Counted from the stretch's first letter, positions 19,460 to 29,093 are shown. The stretch is DNA of 64,000 bases from Saccharothrix sp. NRRL B-16348 (GCF_001280085.1 NZ_LGED01000125.1:124001-188000); one strand, 5' to 3'. Made by a program: numbers and translations. Notes: generated by a model from the letters alone, not told the origin.

Positions 19460-20650
19460 ATGACCGCAGTCCTGCAGCACACCGAACGACGCGCCGTCCC
19501 GGCGGTGACGTCCCCGGCCGAGCCCACCGCCACGCCTCCGGCCAGGCCCACCGCCACGGCGGCGCCGCGGGCCGGCAGCGTCGCGGTCGTGCTCGGGTCG
19601 CGGCCGGAGGTCTTCAAGCTCGCGCCGGTCCTCAGCGCGCTCGGCGACACGGCCCGTCTGGTGCGGTGCGGACGGCACCCGCACCGAGGCCGGTCCGACG
19701 TGCGGCTCGACCTGGCGTTCCCCGGCGCCGACACCCGGAGCTGCGAGATCGCGGTCGCGCTCGACCGGTTCCAGCGGTACTTCGCCGCCGACCGGCCGGA
19801 GGCCGTGCTCGTGGCGGGCGAGACCGACACCGCGCTCGCCGGCGCGCTGGCCGCCCGTGCGCGGGGCATCCCGCTGGTGCGCGTGGACGCCGGGGTGCGC
19901 GGCCACGACCTCGGACTCCCCGAAGAGCACAACCGGGTGCTCCTGGACCGGATGTCCGACGTGCTGTGCGCGCCGACCCCGGTCAACGTCGGCAACCTGG
20001 AAGCCGAAGGGCTCGGTGTCCGGGACGTCCGGCTCACCGGCGGCACCACCGTCGAGGCCGTGCGCCACCGGCTCATGGCGGAGCAGGACCGGCGGACCGT
20101 GCTGCGGACGTGGGGACTCGAACCGGACCGGTACGTGCTGGCCACCCTCGGCCACCCGGAGAACACCGACGACGAGGAAGCGCTGTTCGCGATCACGAAC
20201 CAGCTCGCGGACGTGGTCGACGCCGGCTACCCGGTCGTGGTGCCCGCCGACCCGCGCACCAAGGCGGCGGTGGCCCGCGCCGGCGTCCTGTCGTCCGGCA
20301 TGGACCTGCGCGTGGTCGACCGGCTCTGGCACTCCGAGTTCCTGGCGCTGGCGAAGCACGCCGGGCTGCTCGTCACCGACTCCGGCGCCGTGCAGGAGGA
20401 GGCGACCGTCCTGAAGCGACCGGTGCTGGTCGTCCGGCGGTCGACGGAGCGGCCCGAGGTGCTGCGGGACTTCGGCCGGCTCGTCGGACCGCACGACGAC
20501 ATCGCCTCGATCGCGCTGGACTGGCTCGTCGACGGCGACGCACGCCGCGCGCGGCTGGCGGACGTGCCGTCGCCGTTCGGTGACGCGCGGAGCGGCGAGC
20601 GCATCGCGACCGCCGTCCGCGACCTGGTGCGGCCCGCCGCCCGTCGCTGA
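19460..20650 (+). CDS. UDP-N-acetylglucosamine 2-epimerase-like protein, divergent
   Basis: A 396-residue protein of the WecB/NeuC epimerase superfamily (GT-B fold). After a 35-residue Pro/Ala/Thr-rich tail it shows VVLGSRPEVFK (usual GTRPE.IK), PEEHNR and TDSGAVQEEA, all diagnostic. Two sites differ from active epimerases: the usual VEAG acid is VDAG, and the HRREN motif is replaced by GHPEN. It may therefore act on another nucleotide sugar or have lost the canonical reaction. ATG at 19460 has GGAGG six bases upstream. It stands alone, divergent from the sensor kinase and convergent with selO, with no polysaccharide genes nearby. Confidence 0.82.
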   Translation: MTAVLQHTERRAVPAVTSPAEPTATPPARPTATAAPRAGSVAVVLGSRPEVFKLAPVLSALGDTARLVRCGRHPHRGRSDVRLDLAFPGADTRSCEIAVALDRFQRYFAADRPEAVLVAGETDTALAGALAARARGIPLVRVDAGVRGHDLGLPEEHNRVLLDRMSDVLCAPTPVNVGNLEAEGLGVRDVRLTGGTTVEAVRHRLMAEQDRRTVLRTWGLEPDRYVLATLGHPENTDDEEALFAITNQLADVVDAGYPVVVPADPRTKAAVARAGVLSSGMDLRVVDRLWHSEFLALAKHAGLLVTDSGAVQEEATVLKRPVLVVRRSTERPEVLRDFGRLVGPHDDIASIALDWLVDGDARRARLADVPSPFGDARSGERIATAVRDLVRPAARR

Positions 20651-20653
20651 CGG

Positions 20654-22114
20654 TCAGGTTCCGCAGAAGGTCTGGTAGGCGGCGCCGAAGTCCGCCGGCG
20701 CGGGCTCCGCGTAGCGGTCGAGGCCGGGGCGCTCGTCGTACGGGGCCGTCACCGCGTCGAGCAGCCGTTCCAGCGGCGCCAGGTCACCCGTCGTCGCGGC
20801 GGCGAGGGCTTCCTCCACCAGGTGGTTGCGGGGGATGTAGGCGGGGTTGACCAGGCGCATCGCGGCGGCGTCCGGTCCGTGGGCGCGCCAGCGGGCCAGC
20901 CAGGCGTCGATCCCGGCCAGGTCGAGGAACAGCTCGCGCGCGGGCTCGGTGTCGCCGTCGGCCGCCGCGCCCAGGCGGCGGAAGAACGACGTGTGGTCGA
21001 CGTGGTTGTCCTGGAGCAGGGTGAGCAGGTCGTCCACCAGCGGCGCGGGCGCCGGGCGGTCGAGGCCGAGCTTCGCCGCCATGCCCGCCGACCAGGTGTC
21101 GTTGTACCGCCCGCGGAACGCGCCCAGCGCCTCGACGGCCTGCGCGACCCCCTGCTCCTCGTCGTCCGAGAACAGGGGGAGCAGGGCCTCGGCGAGCCGG
21201 GCCAGGTTCCACTCGGCCACGCGCGGCTGGTTGCCGTAGGCGTAGCGCCCGGCGTGGTCGATCGAGCTGTAGACGGTGGCCGGGTCGAACGCCTCCATGA
21301 ACGCGCACGGCCCGTAGTCGATGGTCTCGCCGGAGATCGTCGTGTTGTCGGTGTTCATGACACCGTGGACGAAGCCGACGAGCATCCACCGGGCGACCAG
21401 CGACGCCTGTGCCGCGACGACCGCCTCGAACAGCGCGAGGTAGCGGTTCGCGGCGTCCGCGGCGGCGGGGTGGTGGCGGTCGATCGCGTGGTCGGCCAGG
21501 CGCCGCAGCAGGTCGACGTCACCGGTGGCGCGGGCGTACTGGAAGCTGCCGACGCGCAGGTGGCTGCTCGCCACCCGGGCGAGCACGGCGCCCGGCAGCA
21601 CGGTCTCGCGGCGCACCGGCCGCCCGGTCGCCACCACGGCCAGGGAACGGGTCGTCGGGATGCCGAGGGCGTTCATCGCCTCGCTCACGACGTACTCGCG
21701 CAGCATCGGGCCCACCGCCGCGAGACCGTCGCCGCCGCGGGCGAACGGCGTGCGCCCGGAGCCCTTGAGGTGCAGGTCGCGCGAGCTGCCGTCGGCGTGC
21801 GCGACCTCGCCGAGCAGCAGGGCGCGACCGTCGCCGAGCCGTGGGGCGTAGTGCCCGAACTGGTGCCCGGCGTAGGCCTGCGCGACCGGCGTGACGCCGT
21901 CGGGGACGTGCTCGCCGACGAGCAGCCGCAGGCCGTCCGGGCTCCGCAGCCAGGCGGCGTCCAGGCCCAGTTCGGCGGCCAGCCGTTCGTTGAGCGCGAG
22001 CAGGTTCGGCGCGGGAGCGTGCTCGGCCTGCCAGGCGAGGGCCAGCTCCGGGAGCGTTCGGGCGAAGTGGTCGCTCAGGGTGACGGTTGCCGGTGCGATG
22101 CTCACCCGACCCAC
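20654..22114 (-). CDS. selO: Protein adenylyltransferase SelO (YdiU/UPF0061)
   Basis: A 486-residue pseudokinase-fold enzyme that transfers AMP from ATP to Ser/Thr/Tyr of target proteins and is linked to redox control. Recognisable segments are [52 protein letters not shown] and the metal/catalytic NTDN. The C-terminus ends TFCGT: the conserved C-terminal cysteine replaces the selenocysteine found in some relatives. The GTG at 22114 is the longest start and an in-frame GTG three codons later is an alternative; neither has a strong ribosome site. It converges with the WecB-like gene with three bases between stop codons. Confidence 0.95.
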   Translation of the reverse strand: MGRVSIAPATVTLSDHFARTLPELALAWQAEHAPAPNLLALNERLAAELGLDAAWLRSPDGLRLLVGEHVPDGVTPVAQAYAGHQFGHYAPRLGDGRALLLGEVAHADGSSRDLHLKGSGRTPFARGGDGLAAVGPMLREYVVSEAMNALGIPTTRSLAVVATGRPVRRETVLPGAVLARVASSHLRVGSFQYARATGDVDLLRRLADHAIDRHHPAAADAANRYLALFEAVVAAQASLVARWMLVGFVHGVMNTDNTTISGETIDYGPCAFMEAFDPATVYSSIDHAGRYAYGNQPRVAEWNLARLAEALLPLFSDDEEQGVAQAVEALGAFRGRYNDTWSAGMAAKLGLDRPAPAPLVDDLLTLLQDNHVDHTSFFRRLGAAADGDTEPARELFLDLAGIDAWLARWRAHGPDAAAMRLVNPAYIPRNHLVEEALAAATTGDLAPLERLLDAVTAPYDERPGLDRYAEPAPADFGAAYQTFCGT

Positions 22115-22189
22115 GGTACGTCGTCCAGGTCACGGGCTTCGGAAGCGGTCACGCCCGGTTCTCGCGCGAAGGGTCACGCGGACGCCGGG

Positions 22190-22732
22190 TCACGAGTCCT
22201 GGTCGAAGGGCTCGAACACCTGGTCCTTCGCGGACAGGTCCCAGCCGAGGACGTTGCGCTCGCTCCGGCTGGTCGCGAGTTCGAGCATCACCGCCGTCAT
22301 CGACCGCTTCGTCCTCGTCCAGTGGCTGCTCCTGTTCAGGCGCACGACGTGCCACCGGTCGGGGTCCGGAGTCCAGGGCAGCCAGAACAGCGACCCGCCC
22401 GCGAGGTCACCGGCGAACGGGATCACACCGCGTGGCTCCGGGAACGGCGCGTAGGTGTCGTCGTACTCCTGGAGCGCCTCGACCCCGGTCAGCATCCGGT
22501 CGAGATCCTCCTCGAACCCCGCCAGGGACCGCTGGTCCTGGACCGGGTTGTGGATCCTGACGACGTCCCGGAAGATCCCGGACGGGAACCGGGCCATGAA
22601 CTCCTGGTAGTCGGCGGGAAAGCGAAAGCCCACCCGGCGCTCGACCGAGGCCCAGTCGAGCTCGGGCGGAACCCTGTCCCACCAGTCGAGCGCCACCGCG
22701 GTGCGGCCCACCACGTTGCCCGCGTCCGTCAT
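22190..22732 (-). CDS. SMI1/KNR4 (SUKH) family protein
   Basis: A 180-residue protein whose first 110 residues match the SUKH fold: WASVERRVGFRFPADYQEFMARFPSG is the typical helix-strand opening, followed by a WHVVRLN strand late in the chain. SUKH proteins often act as immunity partners of contact-dependent or polymorphic toxins, but many are solitary. No toxin gene is adjacent in the window. ATG at 22732 follows a GGGGGAT ribosome-like stretch. It sits in the same direction as, and between, selO and the GH30 gene, separated from GH30 by a strong terminator. Confidence 0.75.
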   Translation of the reverse strand: MTDAGNVVGRTAVALDWWDRVPPELDWASVERRVGFRFPADYQEFMARFPSGIFRDVVRIHNPVQDQRSLAGFEEDLDRMLTGVEALQEYDDTYAPFPEPRGVIPFAGDLAGGSLFWLPWTPDPDRWHVVRLNRSSHWTRTKRSMTAVMLELATSRSERNVLGWDLSAKDQVFEPFDQDS

Positions 22733-22775
22733 CGCACATCCCCCCTGATGATCACCCGGACGCTAACACCGCCGG

Positions 22776-22812
22776 CCCGGTCGGGGTCCGCGTCGGCACG
22801 ACCCCGACCGGG
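22776..22812 (-). terminator. Terminator of the GH30 gene
   Basis: A perfect 13-base stem (22776-22788 with 22800-22812) and 11-base loop, six bases beyond the GH30 stop codon. There is no T-run, as is common in this phylum. Confidence 0.7.
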
Positions 22813-22818
22813 ACAGCG

Positions 22819-24735
22819 TCAGCGGTACAGGCGGAGGTCGGCGACGCTCCACCAGTTGCCGGCCGACGCGGTGGTGCTGACGCGCAGGTAGCGGGCACGC
22901 GTGGGCGGCACGTCAATAGTGGTCAGCTGGCCGACGCCGTCGCCGGAAGCCAGGGTCCGCCAATCGACGCCGTCATCGCTCACCGACAGCCGCCAACCGC
23001 GGGCGTAGTCGCCGAGGTTGCCGCCGCTGTCGACGACCACCCGCCGGAACTTCGCGTCGCGGCCGAGGTCGACCTGGAGGTGCTGGCCGGGTTCCTGCCC
23101 CTGGCCGCTGCTCCACCGGGTCGAGGCGTCACCGTCCACGGCGGCGGCCGGGTTGTCGCCGGTCGGCGCGGCGGTGGCGGTGGCGCCGTCCAGGGACACC
23201 GGGTCGAGCCCGCTGTCCAACGCCTTGCTCCGCGGCCAGGTGAACGTGGCCAGCGCGCCGCCGGGCAGGGTGTGGTCGAAGATCCGCTCACCGACGTTGA
23301 CCGCGAACGTGCGCGGGTCGTCGTTCTGGTTGTGCACGACGAGCGCCGTCGAGCCGTCGGGGTTGCGGAACGCGACGTCCATGATCTGGCCGTTCCAGCC
23401 CGTGGTGCCGAACGACGTGCTGGCGACGCGCTTAGCGCCCGGTTTCACGAACTTCGCCAGGTGGCCGATCGTGTAGTACTCGGCGTCGGTGGACACGGTC
23501 CCGTCCGGGTGGGTGGTGACGAGGCCGGTGCACGTGCCGCAGCCGCCGAGGTGCGGGCCGCCCGTGCTGTCCAGCGCGATGTTCCAGTTCACCGCCGACT
23601 TCGCCCAGTTGCGGGTCGTGCCGATGACGACGTTGCGGGCGTGCCACTTGAGCGTGTCGCGGAAGACCTGCGCGGGCGGGTCGTCGGGGCCGTGCGAGCC
23701 GGAGCACTCGGTGAACCAGATGCCCTTGTCCGGGAACGCGTCGTGCAGCGCGGTCTGCGCCGCCGGGTCGCCCGAGTAGCAGTGGTACGCGGTGCCCGCG
23801 ACCCACCGCGCGGCCGGGCTCTCCAGGATCCGGAACGGGTAGTCGGTCTCCGGGTCCTCGCCGGGCGGCGTGGCGGCGACGTCGTTCGGGTGGGTGCTCC
23901 AGTTGTGGTCGTAGGCGAGGATCTTCGTGCGCGGGCTCGCCTTGCGCAGCAACGGTCCCAGCGCCTCGATGACCTTGATCTGCTGCGCCACCGGCAGGTC
24001 CGTGCCGGGGTACGCGTCGGGCTTGCGGTGCTGCGGTTCGTTCTGCAGCGACAGGAAGTCCACCGGCACGCCCGAAGCGGCGTACGCCTGGACGAACTTC
24101 ACCAGGTAGCGGGCGTAGGCCTGGTAGATCGCCGGGTCGTCCTTCAACCGGCCGCCGACCAGCGAGTCCGTGGTCTTCATCCACGCCGGCGGGCTCCACG
24201 GCGTGCCCATGACCTTCAACGCCGGGTTGAGCTGCTTCGCCCGGCGCAGGAGCGGCAGGACCTTCGCCTGGTCGTGGGCGATGCTGAAGTGGCGCAGCTC
24301 GAAGTCGGTCCGGCCGGGCGGGACGTCGTCGTAGGTGTAGTGCTCGGCCTCGGCGGTGAAGTCGGAGGAGCCGATCGGCTGGCGCAGGAAGCTCACGCCG
24401 ATGCCGCGCACCGGGTCGAACAGCTTGCGCATCGTCTCCTCGCGCGCCGCCGGGGTGAGCCTGTAAAGCACGTCGGCCGACGAGTCGGTGATCGACGCGC
24501 CGAAGCCGTCGACCTCCTGGTAGGTCACGTCGGGGTCCACCACGATGGTCTGGTGCGGCGACGCGCCGGTCCGGAACGCCACGGACGGGCGTTCGGCGAG
24601 CAGTTCGGTCCGATCCACCGTCGTGACCCACACCCGGGCCGAGGTTGTGTCGCGGTCCGCCGCCTGCACGGCGCCGGTGAGGCCGACCGAGAGCGCCGCG
24701 GCGGCGGTCAGGGCGATCGTCCGGGATCTCTTCAT
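22819..24735 (-). CDS. Secreted GH30 glycoside hydrolase with C-terminal CBM
   Basis: A 638-residue exported glycosidase. Residues 1-26 form a signal peptide ending VQAA. A GH30 (beta/alpha)8 barrel with its beta-side domain follows (about 40-495), with the acid/base at Glu233 (SLQNEP) and the nucleophile at Glu343 (WFTECSG). A discoidin-like carbohydrate-binding module (CBM32/F5-8 type C) occupies about 505-638. GH30 enzymes of this layout cleave beta-1,6- or beta-1,3-glucans, galactans or glucosylceramide-like substrates. ATG at 24735 is preceded by GGAG. It is divergent from a LacI regulator that most likely represses it until the sugar is present. Confidence 0.92.
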   Translation of the reverse strand: MKRSRTIALTAAAALSVGLTGAVQAADRDTTSARVWVTTVDRTELLAERPSVAFRTGASPHQTIVVDPDVTYQEVDGFGASITDSSADVLYRLTPAAREETMRKLFDPVRGIGVSFLRQPIGSSDFTAEAEHYTYDDVPPGRTDFELRHFSIAHDQAKVLPLLRRAKQLNPALKVMGTPWSPPAWMKTTDSLVGGRLKDDPAIYQAYARYLVKFVQAYAASGVPVDFLSLQNEPQHRKPDAYPGTDLPVAQQIKVIEALGPLLRKASPRTKILAYDHNWSTHPNDVAATPPGEDPETDYPFRILESPAARWVAGTAYHCYSGDPAAQTALHDAFPDKGIWFTECSGSHGPDDPPAQVFRDTLKWHARNVVIGTTRNWAKSAVNWNIALDSTGGPHLGGCGTCTGLVTTHPDGTVSTDAEYYTIGHLAKFVKPGAKRVASTSFGTTGWNGQIMDVAFRNPDGSTALVVHNQNDDPRTFAVNVGERIFDHTLPGGALATFTWPRSKALDSGLDPVSLDGATATAAPTGDNPAAAVDGDASTRWSSGQGQEPGQHLQVDLGRDAKFRRVVVDSGGNLGDYARGWRLSVSDDGVDWRTLASGDGVGQLTTIDVPPTRARYLRVSTTASAGNWWSVADLRLYR

Positions 24736-24745
24736 CGCGCTCCTT

Positions 24746-24789
24746 CGAGCAATGTAACAAGCTCGGGAATGTGTTTCGTGATGGAACAC
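24746..24789. promoter_or_regulatory. Candidate LacI operators between GH30 and its regulator
   Basis: Two inverted repeats lie in the 102-base divergent promoter region: CGAGC-N10-GCTCG (24746-24765) and GTGTT-N9-AACAC (24771-24789). The first is within the GH30 5' leader and contains TGTAACAA, whose complement TTGTTACA recurs at 25834 after the lacI gene. Autoregulated divergent control by the adjacent LacI protein is the simplest reading. Confidence 0.45.
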
Positions 24790-24837
24790 GTGACGTGCCG
24801 GACAAGTCAAGGTGCAAGACGCGGTTAAGCTGCCGAG

Positions 24838-25830
24838 GTGAACAAGCGTGCGAGGGTGCGCGACATCGCCGCGGCGGCCGGCGTCTCGATCGCCACCGTC
24901 TCCAGGGTGCTCAACGACCACGTCAGCGTGGCGCCGCGCACGCGTGAACTGGTGCTCCAGGCGATGGCGCGGAGCGGTGCCGACGCGCCCGAGGGCCGCC
25001 GCCGCACCGTGCACGTCCGGTGTCCCTACCTGCTGACCGACTACTTCGGCCTGATCGTCTCCTCGATTGCCGAGACGCTGCGGCTGCACGGCGTCCGGAT
25101 GGTCCTCGACGCGGGCGTGTCCTCCCAGCACGCCGACGTGCTGACCACGCTGCCCGACGAGCCCGACGTCGACGCCGCGATCCTGATCCTGCCGCCGGAG
25201 GACGGCGAGCGGCTCGTCGCGCTGGCTCGTCGCGGCTTCCCGTTCGTCGTGGTCGACCCGCGCACCGCGCCGCCACCGGACATCGCCTCGGTGTCCGCGG
25301 CCCACCTCGCGGGCGCCCGGGCGCTCACCGCGCACCTGGTCGACCTCGGCCACCGCGACATCGGCGTCATCGCGGGTCCGCTGGACTGGCTGGCGGGCGA
25401 CGCGCGCACGGCGGGCCACCACGCCGCGCTGGCCCAGGCGGGCGTCCTGCCCGCCCGGCACCGCGTCCACCACGTCGAACCCACCGCGGCCGAGGGGGTG
25501 CGCGCCGCGGCCGAGCTGCTGGACGAGCCGAACCGCCCGACCGCGATCGTCTGCTTCAACGACAAGCTGGCCGTGGGCGCGTTGCAAGCCGCCCACGACC
25601 GGGGCCTGCGGGTGCCGGCGGACCTGTCGGTCGCGGGGTTCGACGACATCGACCTCAGCCGCGCGACCCGTCCCGCGCTGACCACGGTCCGCCAGCCGTT
25701 GCAGGAGATGGGCCGCATCGCGGTCACCCAGCTCATGCGGATCCTCGACGGGCACCGACCCGAAGCCCTGCACCTGGAACTGTCCACGACGCTGGTCGTG
25801 CGCGAGTCCACGGGGCCGGCACCTGTCTGA
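24838..25830 (+). CDS. LacI family transcriptional regulator
   Basis: A 330-residue repressor. The N-terminal helix-turn-helix is RVRDIAAAAGVSIATVSRVLND (about 6-27), followed by a shortened hinge and a periplasmic-binding-like sugar sensor domain from about residue 60 (DYFGLIVSSIAETL, RPTAIVCFNDKLAVGAL, VAGFDDIDLSR). GTG at 24838 is the only start that keeps the whole DNA-binding motif. Being divergent from the GH30 glycosidase, it probably controls that gene in response to an oligosaccharide. The hinge helix is less conserved than in LacI itself. Confidence 0.92.
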   Translation: MNKRARVRDIAAAAGVSIATVSRVLNDHVSVAPRTRELVLQAMARSGADAPEGRRRTVHVRCPYLLTDYFGLIVSSIAETLRLHGVRMVLDAGVSSQHADVLTTLPDEPDVDAAILILPPEDGERLVALARRGFPFVVVDPRTAPPPDIASVSAAHLAGARALTAHLVDLGHRDIGVIAGPLDWLAGDARTAGHHAALAQAGVLPARHRVHHVEPTAAEGVRAAAELLDEPNRPTAIVCFNDKLAVGALQAAHDRGLRVPADLSVAGFDDIDLSRATRPALTTVRQPLQEMGRIAVTQLMRILDGHRPEALHLELSTTLVVRESTGPAPV

Positions 25831-25836
25831 CCCTTG

Positions 25837-26861
25837 TTACAGCGTTTGTTCCATTCGTTTCACGAGGAGGGCTTCGACTTCTTCGTGCCCTGGGCTGTCG
25901 TCCGACTGCCGGCACCACTCCAGCGGCGTGCGGAGGTGCTCGGGGTCGCGCAGGGTCGGGTCGGCGCCGTGCTCCAGCAGCCGGCGGACACCGGCGGGCT
26001 TGCCGTTGGCCGCGGCGACGTGCAGCGGCATCCGCTGCCAGACGGCGTCGGCTTCGTCCACCGGGGTGCCGGCGGCGACGAGCAGGTCGATGACGTCCAA
26101 CCGTTGGTGGTCGGCCGCGAACACAACGACCGGAGCCGGCACTGCGGGCTCAGCCCGGCCGGCGGCCAGGCGGACAGGTCTCCCGCCGCGGCGGCCATCT
26201 CCGGGCTGTCGACCCGGGCTCCGGCGGCGACCAGGAGGTCGAGGACGTCGGTCATCCCGAACACCGCCGCGTGCTCCACCGCCGTGCCGCCGGGCACGCC
26301 CCCGGAGTCCGGCGCGGACGCCGCGTCGAGGTCGGCGCCCGCGTCGATCAGCACCTTCGCGACCTCGGCGTCGCCATAACTGGCGGCGGTGATCAGCGGG
26401 GTCTCCCGGTCGCCGGGGTGCCCGTCGACCGGCGCGCCGGCGTCGATCAGCGCCTTGGCCGCCGCGGCGGCGCCGGGCACGTCGCGGGGCAGCCCGAGGC
26501 GGCGGTGGTCGAACCGCAGCATGGCCAGGTAGCCGAGCACGTCGGCGCCCCTGCGGTGGTCGGACCAGCCCGCCATCTTGGTGGTGGCCGATTCGGGGTG
26601 CCTGGCCGGCAAGTCCGCCAGCCGGGACGGGTCGCGCTGGTTGAGGACGTCGCGGCGCTCGACCTCCAGCTTGAGCTTGGGCCGGCTCGGGAACCCGTGC
26701 TCCCGGGCGATGGCGAGCTGCGCCGAGGCGAGGACGACCTGGTCGGACACCGCCCGGACGCGGGCGAGCGCGGGGGAGTCGCCACGACGGGCGGCACGCA
26801 TGAGGTCCCTGGCCTGGTGCCGCAACTGGTCGAGGTCCGGCCGCGCGGGAAGGTGGGGCAC
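25837..26861 (-). pseudogene. Ankyrin-repeat protein gene with a frameshift
   Basis: The first about 240 codons from GTG 26861 (AGGAGA five bases upstream) encode an N-terminal helical region and ankyrin repeats (for example TPLITAASYGDAEVAKVLIDAGADLD). The frame then turns to nonsense, while the neighbouring frame resumes perfect repeats (VFAADHQRLDVIDLLVAAGTPVD, PLHVAAANGKPAGVRRLLEHGADP) and ends at 25837. The break lies near 26119-26130, where TTGTGTTC on the coding strand looks like TTGGTGTTC with one G lost. Restoring it gives an intact protein of about 341 residues. This is either a real disruption or a sequencing error. Ankyrin repeats mediate protein contacts; no partner is evident. 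Confidence 0.8.
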
Positions 26862-27100
26862 GACGTCTCCTTCGCTGCCCGTGGTCCGCGTCCGGGTCGA
26901 AAGAGATCGTCACGAGGGGGTGGCTCGTTCGGTGGTGGAGGTGGACTCAGTCCTGCCCGCGGACCCGGCAGCGCCCTCCGGCGCGGTGCCGAGCGTACCG
27001 GCCGTGGGGCGGTTGGCCGCTGAGTCCCGGTCTGCGGCTCGACACGTCGTGACCGCCGTAAACGGGAGCGGTGGGGCGTGGGGGATGCGAGGATTGGCGC

Positions 27101-27691
27101 GTGGCTTTCGGCATGGGCGTGGACCGGGCAGTCCCGTTCGGCTACAAGTGCTTGTGGCTCGCCGTCACCGCGCCGGACCCGGCCACCGCGGCCGACGTGC
27201 TGGGGCTGATCCGGCGCAAGCGGGTGACGTGGGCGCACGGCGTCGACCTCGCCTACGACGGCGCGGTGTTCGTCGCGCCGCCGATCGGCCCCTGGGTGCT
27301 GGTGCCGGGTCACGGCCTGCCCGACGCGTCCAGCCCGGGTTTCCTGGAGTGGGTCGTCGGGTTGAGCGCGCGGCTCGGGCACGTGCAGTTCTTCCAGACC
27401 CACCGCGTCACCGGCACGTGCGCCTGGGCGTTGGCCGCGGGCGGGAAGGTGCGCCGGGCCTACCACTTCGACGGCGGCGGCGTGCCGCTGTTCGAGGGCG
27501 AGGTGACGGTGGACGAGAACTCGCTCGGCGTCGGCACCCGGCCCGAGTCGGCGGACGACGAGAGCTGGTGGGACACCACCCCGGGCGAGGACGACGTCAT
27601 GGCGCTGGCCCACCGGTGGAGCGTCGACCCGACCACGATCGAGGGCGTGGCGACCGACGGCCGCGGCATCGCGGGCCGGTTGCGCCACTAG
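27101..27691 (+). CDS. Hypothetical cytosolic protein
   Basis: A 196-residue protein without a family I can name. It is rich in Trp and acidic residues, has no signal peptide or membrane helix, and contains a conserved-looking core (YKCLWLAVTAPDPATAADVL, FFQTHRVTGTCAWALA) and a C-terminal DDVMALAHRWSVDPT. The layout resembles solitary, strain-variable actinomycete proteins that may act as immunity or accessory proteins; that is only a guess. GTG at 27101 has GAGG eight bases upstream, better than the longer in-frame start. Confidence 0.65.
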   Translation: MAFGMGVDRAVPFGYKCLWLAVTAPDPATAADVLGLIRRKRVTWAHGVDLAYDGAVFVAPPIGPWVLVPGHGLPDASSPGFLEWVVGLSARLGHVQFFQTHRVTGTCAWALAAGGKVRRAYHFDGGGVPLFEGEVTVDENSLGVGTRPESADDESWWDTTPGEDDVMALAHRWSVDPTTIEGVATDGRGIAGRLRH

Positions 27692-27909
27692 CCGTTAGTC
27701 CACAAAGGACGATCCACGTGGCGGCGGTCGCGCGGCCGATCGCGCCGGGCCCGCCGTCCGGTTCGCGAACGCCCACGACGTGCCGCCCGGCCGCGCACTG
27801 TCCTAAGTAGACGGATTTACCCGACGTTCGGAGGGCTGACACCTCACGTTCCGAGGAGCAGCATCAGCGGGGTGTCACCCCATCCCTGCTGAAGCTGTGA
27901 GGTGAACCA

Positions 27910-29052
27910 GTGCGGAGAACCCTGCAACTCCTCGCTGCCGCCCTCCTCGTGGTACCGCTCTTAGGCGGAACCGCGACCGCGGCACCGACACCGCAACACG
28001 TCGAACAGACCCAGAAGGTCGGCGAGGACGAGGTCGTCTCGACCGTCCTCGGCGGCAAGACCCTGACCACCACCGTCGAACGTCCCGGTTCGTGGTACCT
28101 GAAGACGCACTTCACCGGCCTGCGCCTGGTCGCGGGCGACGTGCTCACGGTGTCCGACCCGACCGGCGCCGAGTCGTACCGCTACACGGCCGACGTCACC
28201 GCGTCGGGCACCGCGACCGTGGACGGCACAGGTTTCTGGGCCATGTCGGTCACCGGCGACAAGGCCGTGGTCAGCCTGCGCGGCCGGGACGGCGGACCGG
28301 CGCACCCGGCCAGCCGGGTGAAGCTCGACAAGATCACCCGCGGGTACACCGACGCGGAACTGGCCGCGGCGGCGGAACTGACGCCGAAGAGCATCTGCGG
28401 CACGAACGACTACCGCGACGCCGTCTGCTACCAGTCGAGCAACCCCACCGAGTTCGGCAGGACCAGGGCGGTGGCCAAGCTGCTGCGCAACGGCGGCTCG
28501 CTGTGCACGGCCTGGCGGGTCGGCGCGAACAACCGGATGCTGACCAACAACCACTGCTTCACCAGCGGCACCGGTATCGAGGTCTGGTTCAACTACCAGT
28601 GCCCGACCTGCGGCGGCACGGCCAGCTCGGCGGTCACCAAGGTGCTGGTGTCGTCGGTGCTCAAGACCAGCGCGGCGTTGGACTACACGCTGTTCAGCGT
28701 CACCAACTTCGCGTCGCTGTCGTCGTTCGGCTACCTGGAGCTGGACGCGCGGGTGCCCGCGGTCGGCGAGGAGATGTACATCGTCGGCCACCCGGCCGGC
28801 AAGCTCAAGAAGCTCTCCCTGCGTGACGACCAGAACGGCGGCGGCTACTGCGCCGTGTCCGCCGTCCGGGTGAACGGCAGCTCGTCGCAGTCCGACATCG
28901 CCTACCGGTGCGACACCGAGGGCGGCTCGTCGGGCTCGCCGGTGCTGTCCCGGCGCACGCACAAGGTGATCGGGCTGCACCACTACGGCGGCTGCCCGAA
29001 CCAGGGCGTCCGGATCGACCTGGTCGCCGGCCAGATCGGCTCCCTGCTGTAA
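27910..29052 (+). CDS. Secreted chymotrypsin-fold serine protease
   Basis: A 380-residue exported protease. A signal peptide (1-24, ending TATAA) is followed by a propeptide-like region of about 140 residues and a trypsin-like domain. The triad is His in TNNHCF, Asp in SAALDYTLF and Ser in EGGSSGSP; several cysteines (CTAW/NNHC, CPTC, GGYC/RCD) would form disulfides. The fold resembles glutamyl endopeptidase and lysyl endopeptidase-type secreted proteases. GTG at 27910 has GAGGTG about eight bases upstream. Codon 18 is the rare leucine codon TTA, which in actinomycetes can place a gene under bldA tRNA control. It ends in a strong terminator. Confidence 0.9.
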   Translation: MRRTLQLLAAALLVVPLLGGTATAAPTPQHVEQTQKVGEDEVVSTVLGGKTLTTTVERPGSWYLKTHFTGLRLVAGDVLTVSDPTGAESYRYTADVTASGTATVDGTGFWAMSVTGDKAVVSLRGRDGGPAHPASRVKLDKITRGYTDAELAAAAELTPKSICGTNDYRDAVCYQSSNPTEFGRTRAVAKLLRNGGSLCTAWRVGANNRMLTNNHCFTSGTGIEVWFNYQCPTCGGTASSAVTKVLVSSVLKTSAALDYTLFSVTNFASLSSFGYLELDARVPAVGEEMYIVGHPAGKLKKLSLRDDQNGGGYCAVSAVRVNGSSSQSDIAYRCDTEGGSSGSPVLSRRTHKVIGLHHYGGCPNQGVRIDLVAGQIGSLL

Positions 29053-29057
29053 CGCCT

Positions 29058-29093
29058 CACGCGGGCCGCGCTCGCTGGGGTGCGGCCCGCGTG
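29058..29093 (+). terminator. Terminator of the serine protease gene
   Basis: A perfect 12-base stem (29058-29069 with 29082-29093) and 12-base loop, six bases after the protease stop codon. Its right arm covers the GTG at 29091, which argues against that codon as the start of ppk2. Confidence 0.75.

Noticed and set aside
22190..22732. Toxin-immunity pair centred on the SUKH protein
   Set aside because: No toxin-like or polymorphic secreted gene adjoins it; solitary SUKH proteins are common.
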